Source of the DNA: Clostridia bacterium
GTDB lineage: Bacteria; Bacillota; Clostridia; Oscillospirales; Acutalibacteraceae
Direction: 5' to 3'
Assembly (NCBI GenBank): GCA_017380615.1
Contig: JAFODQ010000050.1
Location: forward strand, 1-47,521
DNA: 47,521 nt
Below, one piece after another: positions 24,068 to 31,149 of the stretch. The notes below the pieces were generated by a model. It searched no databases. It was not told where the DNA came from and saw nothing but the letters and a program-made list of their open reading frames with translations. Both the position numbers and the translations under genes were made by a program. Position 1 is the first letter of the stretch. Every line of letters begins with the position of its first letter.

Positions 24068-25783
24068 ATGCTTTATAACAAACCCCATGATTTTTCATGG
24101 AAGCTTTCGGATTCTGCAAGAAGAAAGAAACCCGCAGCAGAAGCTCCGAGTGCTGAAATCAAACCCGACAATTTAACAAAAAAAGAACAGGCTGCCAGAA
24201 GCGTATCAGTACCCCCGGAAAAGGTTGATATCATTCTTGACGGCAAACCTGAATTTGCAAAAAACCTTGTTGTTGACGAGAACACAATTATTGATATCAC
24301 ACAAATGCCCGATATTGTCGGCGTTCCGATTCTTCAGTTCCCGTCACCTGCCGCAAAAACCGAGGAAGAATCCTCAGAGGTTGCTCCCCCACATGTAAAA
24401 AAAGCAGAAAAAAATAAAAAAGAAAAAAAGAACTCCATAAGAAAATCAACTCTTGCAAGAATCGCTTCATTCTTTATTGTGCTTTATGTAGTTACATTGG
24501 TTGCTTTCATCATTCCCTTGAGACCATCATATTCAGAGACGGAAAAAAGAAACCTTGCAGAGTTTCCGGAATTTTCAATAGAATCGTTCACACATGGTGA
24601 TTACTTTGAGGATATTTCTACCTGGTTTTCCGATACCTTCCCCTTCAGAGAAAAGCTGACCCACTTCAGCTCGTCAATCAAAAAGCTTTATGGCTTCGGC
24701 AATGTGGAAATCCACGGTAATGTTGAAGCAGGTGACGATATTCCCGACCTTTCACCGGAGGAAGAGCCAACAGAAGCCTTGACCACAGAGCCTGTGACCA
24801 CCCCACCAACAACACAGCCTGTTACTATGCCAAATGATGAACAGCTGAGCCTCGGAGGAGACCCCAACGCACCGAAGCCTGACATTCAAACACAAAACCT
24901 TGGTGCGATTATCGTTGCAGGTGACAGTGGCTATGAATATTACAATTTCTCAAAAATGCTTGCCCCACGCTACATTGATTCGGTAAGTGCAATCGGTGAA
25001 AGAGCCACTCTGTCGGGTAATGTTTATGCTATGGTTATTCCAACAAGCATTGATGTGACTCTTGATGACGCACTTCGCTCACAGGTCAACTCTGCAAATC
25101 AGGAGAAGGCATTGACTTATTTTAACGGCTCAATCAAAAACGCCATAGCAGTTGACACTGTTTATCCAACACTCCGTCAGCACAGACAAGAATACATTTA
25201 TTTCCGCACTGACCACCACTGGACAGCCCTTGGTGCATACTACGCCTACACCAATTGGTGCAATGCGAAAGGAATTTCACCTGTTGCACTTTCACAATAC
25301 AGCACAACCACCTTCTACGGCTTCACAGGCACCTTCTACACAGCAGCAGGGCAAAGCTCAACCCTTGAGGCAAATTCAGATAAGGTTACAGCCTACCTTC
25401 CATTCAACAACCACACCTGCACCATCACAAAAGAAGATGGCACTGTTTACAACTGGAATGTTATTCAGGATGTTAAGGATTACGGCTCAACTCTTAAATA
25501 CCTTACCTTCATCGGTGGTGATAATGCCCTTACAACAATTGAAAATCAGGATAACACAAGTGGCGACACCTGTATTGTTATAAAGGACAGCTACGGAAAT
25601 GCATTCGTACCCTTCCTGATTCCTCATTATAGCAAGATATATGTCATTGATCCTCGTCACTACGAAGGCACACTCCAGGAATTCTGCGAAGGAAAGAGCA
25701 TTACAGACATCATCTTCATTTCCAACATTTCCACAACAAGAAATGAAATATTCATAAAATCAATGGAAGGCTTAGTTCAATAA
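24068..25783 (+). CDS. DHHW/AlgJ-AlgX-like SGNH-fold acetyltransferase partner, membrane-anchored
   Basis: 571-residue protein. An unusually long cytoplasmic N-terminus (about 1-126) is charged and Pro/Ala/Lys-rich. One membrane segment follows (IASFFIVLYVVTLVAFIIPL, about 132-151), and then the extracellular part. That part has the FPFREKLTHFSSSIKKLYG segment near 191-209, a Thr/Pro/Glu-rich linker (about 222-260), and an SGNH-like domain with DHHW at 382-385 (context YFRTDHHWTALG). A KDSYGNAF element near 519 probably holds the nucleophilic Ser. AlgJ/AlgX proteins with this layout complete polysaccharide O-acetylation with the MBOAT protein. The ATG at 24068 lies 7 bases after GGAGG; the TTG just before it is not needed. 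Confidence 0.85.
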   Translation: MLYNKPHDFSWKLSDSARRKKPAAEAPSAEIKPDNLTKKEQAARSVSVPPEKVDIILDGKPEFAKNLVVDENTIIDITQMPDIVGVPILQFPSPAAKTEEESSEVAPPHVKKAEKNKKEKKNSIRKSTLARIASFFIVLYVVTLVAFIIPLRPSYSETEKRNLAEFPEFSIESFTHGDYFEDISTWFSDTFPFREKLTHFSSSIKKLYGFGNVEIHGNVEAGDDIPDLSPEEEPTEALTTEPVTTPPTTQPVTMPNDEQLSLGGDPNAPKPDIQTQNLGAIIVAGDSGYEYYNFSKMLAPRYIDSVSAIGERATLSGNVYAMVIPTSIDVTLDDALRSQVNSANQEKALTYFNGSIKNAIAVDTVYPTLRQHRQEYIYFRTDHHWTALGAYYAYTNWCNAKGISPVALSQYSTTTFYGFTGTFYTAAGQSSTLEANSDKVTAYLPFNNHTCTITKEDGTVYNWNVIQDVKDYGSTLKYLTFIGGDNALTTIENQDNTSGDTCIVIKDSYGNAFVPFLIPHYSKIYVIDPRHYEGTLQEFCEGKSITDIIFISNISTTRNEIFIKSMEGLVQ

Positions 25784-25790
25784 TTAAGGC

Positions 25791-26516
25791 ATGACTCAGG
25801 TAAATTCATTCTCAAAAGGTTTAAATGACGGAATACCAATTTGCTTAGGCTACTTTTCGGTAGCCTTTGCCTTTGGTATTTTTGCAGTTGAAAGCGGATT
25901 GACAGTATGGCAATCTGTAATAATATCACTCACAAATCTCACAAGTGCAGGTCAGCTTGCTGGCGTGCCCATAATTACTTGTGGTGGTACACTGACAGAG
26001 CTCGCTTTATCGCAGCTTGTTATCAACGCCCGTTACTCTCTTATGTCTATTTCTCTGTCGCAGAAATTCTCGCCCAAGGTAAAATCTTGGGACAAGCTGC
26101 TTATTGCCTATGGTAACACAGATGAGGTCTTTGCTGTTGCTCACTCAAATGATGGTGAAATCGGGAAAAAATATATGTGGGGACTCATTCTCCTCCCTGT
26201 AATCGGTTGGACAGGTGGCACTTACGCGGGTGCAATGGCAGGAAACATACTCCCTGCCGAAGCGATTTCCGCCTTAGGACTTGCCATATACGGAATGTTT
26301 ATTGCAATCATTGTGCCCGTGGCAAAAAAAGAAAAAAAGACTGCATTATGTGTGCTTCTTGCAATAGCACTGAGCTGTATTTTCCGTTATCTCCCTGCAT
26401 TGAGCATTGTGCCATCAGGCTTCACTGTTATCATCTGTGCCGTGACAGCAAGTGTTGTTTTTGCGATACTTGCCCCTATTGACACAGCAGAGAAGGAGGG
26501 CGCAGCAAGTGAATAA
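25791..26516 (+). CDS. azlC: AzlC family branched-chain amino acid exporter, large subunit
   Basis: 241-residue membrane protein (about seven segments). It begins with the AzlC hallmark FSKGLNDGIPICLGYFSVAFAFG, followed by NLTSAGQLAGVPIITCGGTLTELALSQLVINARYSLMSISLSQK. It pairs with AzlD to export branched-chain amino acids or analogues such as azaleucine. It starts 7 bases after the DHHW gene stop with a weak TAAGGC site, so read-through from the operon before it is likely although the functions look unrelated. It overlaps azlD by 8 bases. Confidence 0.93.
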   Translation: MTQVNSFSKGLNDGIPICLGYFSVAFAFGIFAVESGLTVWQSVIISLTNLTSAGQLAGVPIITCGGTLTELALSQLVINARYSLMSISLSQKFSPKVKSWDKLLIAYGNTDEVFAVAHSNDGEIGKKYMWGLILLPVIGWTGGTYAGAMAGNILPAEAISALGLAIYGMFIAIIVPVAKKEKKTALCVLLAIALSCIFRYLPALSIVPSGFTVIICAVTASVVFAILAPIDTAEKEGAASE

Positions 26517-26829
26517 CCAAAAATTCCTCCTCTATCTCCTTGTTATGGCAGGCGTTACATATCTTGTGAGAATGATTCCCATGGTGCTTTTCAAGGAAAA
26601 GATTAAAAATAAATTCATTCTTTCCTTTTTGCACTACATTCCATACACCGTACTTGCTGTAATGACTGTGCCGGCTTGCTTCCATGCAACAGGAAGCGTT
26701 TTCTCAGCCGTTATTGGCTTTACAATTGCTGTTGTGGCTGCACTTCGCGGAAAGGGTCTTACATTCGTTGCCTTCCTTTCCTGTGGTGGAGTTTTCATAA
26801 CAGAGCTTGTTATGTATGCTTTACGATGA
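26509..26829 (+). CDS. azlD: AzlD family branched-chain amino acid exporter, small subunit
   Basis: 106-residue membrane protein with three to four segments. The AzlD signature TYLVRMIPMVLFKEKIKNKFILSFLHYIPYTVLAVMTVP is near the N-terminus, and a conserved glycine and alanine-rich helix pair follows. The GTG at 26509, behind AAGGAGGG and overlapping the azlC stop, is chosen over an upstream ATG at 26452 that has no ribosome site and lies inside azlC. A strong terminator follows. Confidence 0.9.
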   Translation: MNNQKFLLYLLVMAGVTYLVRMIPMVLFKEKIKNKFILSFLHYIPYTVLAVMTVPACFHATGSVFSAVIGFTIAVVAALRGKGLTFVAFLSCGGVFITELVMYALR

Positions 26830-26831
26830 TT

Positions 26832-26867
26832 AAACGGTAAACACTGTTGTGTTTACCGTTTTCTTTT
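26832..26867. terminator. Terminator after azlD, shared with the converging pdaA-like gene
   Basis: A 13-bp perfect stem (26832-26844 / 26849-26861) with a TGTT loop, followed by TTTTCTTTT on the plus strand. The pdaA-like stop lies at its edge, so the plus-strand use is clearest. Confidence 0.88.
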
Positions 26868-27843
26868 ACATATCACTTAAGGCTTTGAATTCATAACCCT
26901 GTTCTCGTGCCTGATCTATTATATCACCCATAGCTTCTGCGTTATCCTTTGATACAGAATGAAGCAAAAGAATACAACCAGGGTGAAGCCTTTGAGTCAC
27001 CGTTTCCACGGCATATTGCTTACCTCTGACAACCGATGTATCCCAATCTGCATAGGCAGATGACCAAAACACGGATTTAAATTCAAGATTTTGAACCATA
27101 TCCAAGGCACTTTCACTGCAGGCTCCTTCAGGAAACCTGAAAAATGGTGCCGAATAGCCGAACCTCTCGCGAAGGTGATTATCAAGATTTTCAATTTCCT
27201 CAACCATTTCCGTTCTGCTTATCTTTGAGAAATTCTTGTGCTTTGCCGAGTGATTGCCAACAATGTGCCCTTCCTTAATCATTCTTGCCACAAGTTCGGG
27301 TGATGACTCAACATAATCAAGCGTAACAAAGAAAGTGGCTGTAACACCCTTTTGCTTGAGTGTATCAAGTATTTTCTCTGTATTTCCGTTTTCATAGCCA
27401 CAGTCAAATGTCAGATAAATTACTTTTTTACCACTCGTGTCGAGACATAAGCCGCCATGCTTCTCGTAAATTTTCTGATTATTCAATGAAATCTCGTGAG
27501 GAACACCATTTTTTGACACACCGAAGCTGTGATTAATTGCCTCTGTGCTCAGCTTACGGATATTATCGGGGTCAACTATGGGCATATTCCTTTTGGGAAG
27601 AGGTTCAAAGCCTGTGTAGGTTTCTCTTGTGCCTGTATCCTTACCACACAGTGGTGTAAGCTTTTTTGTTGTAACGTCCATGGGTGCAGGGTCAGGCGAT
27701 GTGGTTTTCTCAGTGGTTGCCACATCAGAGGACGGAGCTGATGTCTGTGTCTGCGATTCAACGGGAGCTACCGTTTTCCCTCCACATCCGGATAAAGTAA
27801 AGCAAAGTGATATGACTATAAGCATTATTATACATTTTTTCAT
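26866..27843 (-). CDS. PdaA-like polysaccharide deacetylase lipoprotein
   Basis: 325-residue carbohydrate-esterase-4 protein with a lipoprotein signal (lipobox LSGC, Cys20). A Thr/Ser/Pro-rich spacer follows (about 25-60). The NodB domain starts near 140 with YLTFDCGYENGNTEKILDTL. The metal-binding His pair is HSAKH (198-202), then FRFPEGACSE and the PdaA-like end YAVETVTQRLHPGCILLLHSVSKDNAEAMGDII. Bacillus PdaA, which makes muramic delta-lactam for the spore cortex, has TFDNGYENG at motif 1; here Cys148 stands in that variable place, so the usual second Asp of CE4 enzymes is missing as in PdaA. This suggests an endospore former. The start at 27843 follows GAGGTGA. Confidence 0.88.
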   Translation of the reverse strand: MKKCIIMLIVISLCFTLSGCGGKTVAPVESQTQTSAPSSDVATTEKTTSPDPAPMDVTTKKLTPLCGKDTGTRETYTGFEPLPKRNMPIVDPDNIRKLSTEAINHSFGVSKNGVPHEISLNNQKIYEKHGGLCLDTSGKKVIYLTFDCGYENGNTEKILDTLKQKGVTATFFVTLDYVESSPELVARMIKEGHIVGNHSAKHKNFSKISRTEMVEEIENLDNHLRERFGYSAPFFRFPEGACSESALDMVQNLEFKSVFWSSAYADWDTSVVRGKQYAVETVTQRLHPGCILLLHSVSKDNAEAMGDIIDQAREQGYEFKALSDM

Positions 27844-27854
27844 CTTATCACCTC

Positions 27855-27885
27855 AGAAGCCGCAGATAACTGCGACTTCTTTTTT
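27855..27885. other. Terminator-shaped hairpin between pdaA-like gene and the small membrane gene
   Basis: An 11-bp stem with one mismatch (27855-27865 / 27870-27880), loop ATAA. The T-run (27881-27885) is on the plus strand, where no gene needs it; on the minus strand it stands just before the pdaA-like ribosome site. It may limit read-through or mark antisense transcription from the divergent side. Confidence 0.4.
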
Positions 27886-27891
27886 CACAAA

Positions 27892-28083
27892 TTATTTCAT
27901 CATTGAATTTACACTGCCCACAATGTTATCCATTGTCTTAACGGTTTTCTTTGCAAGCTTTTTCATTCTTGATTTTGTGCTTCTGCTGTTCACAACACCT
28001 GCTGCAACCGCCGCCGCAACACCAACTGCCATTGCAGCACCGCCAACCCTTGCCATATTTTCCGTGCTCATCTTCATTTTCAT
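27892..28083 (-). CDS. Small single-pass membrane protein, unknown
   Basis: 63-residue protein. After a polar start (MKMKMSTENMAR) comes an Ala/Gly/Val-rich hydrophobic segment (VGGAAMAVGVAAAVAAGVV, about 13-31). A basic amphipathic tail rich in Lys, Ser and Met follows. The ATG at 28083 has a near-ideal GGAGGTGA site, which is the main support that it is real. It precedes the pdaA-like gene by about 50 bases on the same strand and may be co-transcribed with it. No family recognised. Confidence 0.7.
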   Translation of the reverse strand: MKMKMSTENMARVGGAAMAVGVAAAVAAGVVNSRSTKSRMKKLAKKTVKTMDNIVGSVNSMMK

Positions 28084-28120
28084 GATTTCACCTCCAAAAT
28101 TTTTTAAAGCACTCATTCAC

Positions 28121-28138
28121 ATTGAACAATTGCTCAAT
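28121..28138. promoter_or_regulatory. 18-bp near-perfect palindrome upstream of the small membrane gene
   Basis: ATTGAACAATTGCTCAAT has one mismatched pair. It overlaps a possible minus-strand promoter (TTGTTC, 17 bases, TAAAAA) and is shaped like an operator for a dimeric repressor. The binding protein is unknown. Confidence 0.4.
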
Positions 28139-28247
28139 ATAAGTTTTCCCACATAAGTGGACTAAAAAGCTTTTCAGGAATGAAAATATAATGGAAGATT
28201 GACCATAAAATAAGCTGATAATTACCAAAAAATTTACAAATTGAATA

Positions 28248-28275
28248 TTGAATATATGACTGATTGGTGTATAAT
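28248..28275 (+). promoter_or_regulatory. Promoter of pdxK-trmL
   Basis: -35 TTGAAT (28248-28253), 16-base spacer, -10 TATAAT (28270-28275), 33 bases upstream of the ATG. Confidence 0.62.
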
Positions 28276-28307
28276 ATTTTTTGTTGTTAACCAAAGGATG
28301 TGATACG

Positions 28308-29156
28308 ATGGAAAACCAGAAAAGGCTTATTGCTATAAATGATATTTCAGGCTTCGGTAAATGCTCTCTAACTGTTGCGTTGCCAATTATTTCCGCTGCA
28401 GGAATTGAGACCGTGTGTATGCCCACAGCAGTGCTTTCCACCCACACAGGTGGCTTTGAAGGCTTCACATACCGTGATTTAACAGAAGATATGCCAAGAA
28501 TTGCAGACCACTGGAAAACCATCGATATCAACCCTTCTGCTATTTATTCAGGCTTTCTCGGCTCCTTTGACCAGATTGATATTGTGAAGAAATTTGCAGA
28601 TGATTTTAAATCTGATTCGTGCATCTTTATTGCAGACCCTTGCATGGCAGACCACGGAAAGCTTTATTCTGTCTTTAATGACAGCTTCGCAAAAGAAATG
28701 GCTTCCCTTTGCGCCAAGGCAGATATTATTCTCCCTAACATCACAGAAGCCTGCTTTATGGTTAACGAAGAATTCATTGACGGAGTACATACCGAGGAAT
28801 ATATTAAAAGCCTTCTTAACCGACTCCTTGATATGGGTGCCCAAAATGTTATTCTTACCGGCGTTTCCTTCAAGGAGGATGAGCTTGGTGCTGCTTGTAT
28901 GGGTCAGGACAGATGTCCACACTATTATTTTGAGAAGCGTCTCGAGGGTGCTTACCATGGCACGGGAGATGTTTTTGCCAGCTCCTTCTGTGGTGCGATT
29001 CTCAATGGCTTCTCCCTTCACGATGCAATGGCGATTGCTGTGAAATATGTGTGCGATTGCATTAAAAGAACAAAAACTATGGATAGACCTATTAAATACG
29101 GGGTTGACTTTGAAAGAGGTATCCCCTTCTATATAAAGGAACTTGGTTTAATATGA
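28308..29156 (+). CDS. Pyridoxal/pyridoxine/pyridoxamine kinase (PdxK/PdxY-like)
   Basis: 282-residue ribokinase-fold enzyme that phosphorylates vitamin B6 vitamers to feed PLP salvage. The start IAINDISGFGKCSLTVALPIISAAG matches PdxY/PdxK. AVLSTHTGGF (41-50) lies in the substrate lid. The nucleotide and catalytic motif YHGTGDVFASSFCGAIL contains the catalytic Asp221. The ATG at 28308 is preferred over an upstream TTG at 28281; an AAAGG site stands 10 bases before. The stop overlaps the trmL-like start (ATGA). Confidence 0.9.
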   Translation: MENQKRLIAINDISGFGKCSLTVALPIISAAGIETVCMPTAVLSTHTGGFEGFTYRDLTEDMPRIADHWKTIDINPSAIYSGFLGSFDQIDIVKKFADDFKSDSCIFIADPCMADHGKLYSVFNDSFAKEMASLCAKADIILPNITEACFMVNEEFIDGVHTEEYIKSLLNRLLDMGAQNVILTGVSFKEDELGAACMGQDRCPHYYFEKRLEGAYHGTGDVFASSFCGAILNGFSLHDAMAIAVKYVCDCIKRTKTMDRPIKYGVDFERGIPFYIKELGLI

Positions 29157-29650
29157 GCGAATTGAATATTGTTCTTGTGGAGCCTGAAATCCCACAAAAC
29201 ACGGGCAATATCGCCCGTACCTGTGCTGCAACAGGTGCAAGACTTCACATAATAAAGCCTATGGGCTTCACAATTGATGACAAAAAGCTCAAACGGGCAG
29301 GACTTGATTATTGGTATTTGCTTGATTTGACCTATTATGAAAACATCGGTGAATTTTTTGAAAAAAACAAGGATGGTAAATTCTTCTTTTTCACAACAAA
29401 AGCGAGACAAACCCATTCGGATGTTACATATCCGGACAAATCATACCTGATTTTCGGCAAGGAAACCAAGGGACTTCCCGAAGAATTGCTTTTAGAGCAC
29501 CCAGACGAATGTGTGAGAATCCCTATGATTAACGATGCAAGGAGTCTCAATCTTTCAAACTCTGTTGCAATTGGTGTTTATGAAGCACTCAGACAGCTGG
29601 GCTATCCAACTCTTCAAAATAAGGGTGAGCTTCATAATTATAAATGGTAA
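29153..29650 (+). CDS. trmL: tRNA (cytidine/uridine-34 2'-O)-methyltransferase TrmL-like
   Basis: 165-residue SPOUT methyltransferase that methylates the wobble ribose of certain leucine tRNAs in characterised relatives. It begins with the LVEPEIPQNTGNIARTCAATGARLHIIKPMGF signature. LIFGKETKGLPEELL and RIPMINDARSLNLSNSVAIGVYEALRQLG form the knotted SAM-binding part. The length is typical for the minimal, domain-only type. The start overlaps the upstream stop by 4 bases, indicating coupling to the B6 kinase. Confidence 0.92.
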   Translation: MSELNIVLVEPEIPQNTGNIARTCAATGARLHIIKPMGFTIDDKKLKRAGLDYWYLLDLTYYENIGEFFEKNKDGKFFFFTTKARQTHSDVTYPDKSYLIFGKETKGLPEELLLEHPDECVRIPMINDARSLNLSNSVAIGVYEALRQLGYPTLQNKGELHNYKW

Positions 29651-29654
29651 ACAA

Positions 29655-29688
29655 AAACTCGGATGATAAAAATCATCCGAGTTTGTTT
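29655..29688. terminator. Bidirectional terminator between trmL and tsaD
   Basis: A 13-bp perfect stem (29655-29667 / 29672-29684) with an AAAA loop, T-rich on the plus strand (TTTGTTTT) and preceded by ACAAAA, which reads TTTTGT on the minus strand. Confidence 0.86.
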
Positions 29689-30695
29689 TATTTATCTATT
29701 GCCTTACTTGCCACTGCATTAAGACTCATGTCTGCTCTTTTACCTGCAAGGAATTCATAATAGCCCTGAGAAGCTATCATTGCAGCATTATCGCCACAAT
29801 ATTTAAGCTCTGGCATATAGAGCTTTATTCCCTCTTTGTTGCATTCCTCGAGCATTACTCTGCGAAGCCTTGAGTTTGCAGACACACCACCTGCAAGAAC
29901 AATCTCCTTTGAGCCCACATCCCTTGCAGCAAGCATTGTGTGTGAGCAAAGAAGGTCTGTGACAGCCTTTATGAAGGAGGCGCCCAGATCCTCTGCCTTA
30001 ACCACCTCGCCCTTCTGCGAAGCATTGTGAACAAGATTGACAGCAAAGGTTTTAAGTCCCGAAAAGCTGAAATCATACGGTGAATCAGCAACCTTAGGCT
30101 TCGGAAATTTATATTTATTCTCATCTCCGTTAACAGAGATTTTATCAAGATTAACGCCTCCGGGATAAGGAAGACCAACTGTTCTTGCAGCCTTATCCAT
30201 AGCCTCACCTGCTGCGTCGTCACGAGTTCTGCCGACAACCTCAAATTCCGTATAGGATTTCACATTTATAATATGGCTGTGACCACCTGAAACCACAAGA
30301 GAAAGGAATGGTGGCTTAACATCTTTATCTGATATGTAGTTTGCTGCAATGTGACCTCTGAGGTGATGAACAGGCACAAGTGGTATGCCTGTTGAAAGAG
30401 ACAGACCCTTTGCATAATTCACACCCACAAGAAGGGCACCTATAAGGCCCGGGGCATATGTTACAGCAATTGCATCAATATCCTTGAGTGTGCAGCCGGC
30501 ATCACTGAGTGCCTTCTCCACAACACCACATATTGCTTCGGTATGACGACGGGAAGCGATTTCCGGCACAACACCACCATATATTTTGTGCTCCTCCACC
30601 TGAGAAGCGATCACATTTGATAAAACTACTCTTCCATCCTCAACAACAGCTGCCGCTGTTTCATCACAAGAGGATTCAATTCCAAGAATTTTCAT
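29688..30695 (-). CDS. tsaD: tRNA N6-threonylcarbamoyladenosine transferase TsaD
   Basis: 335-residue ASKHA-fold enzyme that transfers threonylcarbamoyl to A37 of ANN-decoding tRNAs, with TsaB and TsaE. It opens GIESSCDETAAAVVEDG, has GGVVPEIASRRHTE (40-53), and the metal-binding His111 and His115 in VHHLRGHIAANY. VVSGGHSHI, FSFSGLKTF and AGGVSANSRLR follow. The length is standard. It starts 8 bases after rimI, a common pairing in Firmicutes. Confidence 0.97.
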   Translation of the reverse strand: MKILGIESSCDETAAAVVEDGRVVLSNVIASQVEEHKIYGGVVPEIASRRHTEAICGVVEKALSDAGCTLKDIDAIAVTYAPGLIGALLVGVNYAKGLSLSTGIPLVPVHHLRGHIAANYISDKDVKPPFLSLVVSGGHSHIINVKSYTEFEVVGRTRDDAAGEAMDKAARTVGLPYPGGVNLDKISVNGDENKYKFPKPKVADSPYDFSFSGLKTFAVNLVHNASQKGEVVKAEDLGASFIKAVTDLLCSHTMLAARDVGSKEIVLAGGVSANSRLRRVMLEECNKEGIKLYMPELKYCGDNAAMIASQGYYEFLAGKRADMSLNAVASKAIDK

Positions 30696-30702
30696 AATTA
30701 AC

Positions 30703-31149
30703 CTACTTTAAATTAACTGTCATTAAAACTGCATTCTCGCGAGGGCTTTCGTAGAATGCTTTTCTGGTACCCACTTCTTCAAAGCCTTGCTTTTTATAAA
30801 GAGCCCGGGCAGAGGTGTTGGATTCTCTCACCTCAAGAGTGATAAAATCTGCGTTTTCGTCTTTGCTGATCTTAACAAGCTCTTTTATAAGTGCAGTTGC
30901 CACACCCTGCCTTCTGAAAGCACCGGAAACTGCAACATTGGTGATATACACCTCACCCACAACATTGTGAGCGCCTATATACCCTGCTACCTTTCCGTTG
31001 CAAAGTGCAACGAAAAACCTTCCGTGTGAATTCTTCAGCTCATCGGCAAGAGCCTTATCAGACCAAGGTGTGCTGAAGCACTCCCTCTCAATGTGTGCAA
31101 GAGAAGCTATATGCTCCTCACTCATTTTAACAATTGCAACATCCATCAT
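30703..31149 (-). CDS. rimI: Ribosomal protein S18 alanine N-acetyltransferase RimI
   Basis: 148-residue GNAT acetyltransferase. The start segment ASLAHIERECFSTPWSDKALADEL is typical of RimI. The acetyl-CoA-binding motif is NVAVSGAFRRQGVATALIKEL, then LEVRESNTSARALYKKQGFEEVGTRKAFYE. It is placed next to tsaD as in many genomes. The start overlaps the polA stop: ATG at 31149 with TGA at 31146-31148, followed by a second ATG at 31146; either could be used. Confidence 0.93.
   Translation of the reverse strand: MMDVAIVKMSEEHIASLAHIERECFSTPWSDKALADELKNSHGRFFVALCNGKVAGYIGAHNVVGEVYITNVAVSGAFRRQGVATALIKELVKISKDENADFITLEVRESNTSARALYKKQGFEEVGTRKAFYESPRENAVLMTVNLK

Noticed and set aside
28548..29021. 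157-codon open frame on the minus strand
   Set aside because: Antisense to the B6 kinase gene, which has full ribokinase motifs and a ribosome site.
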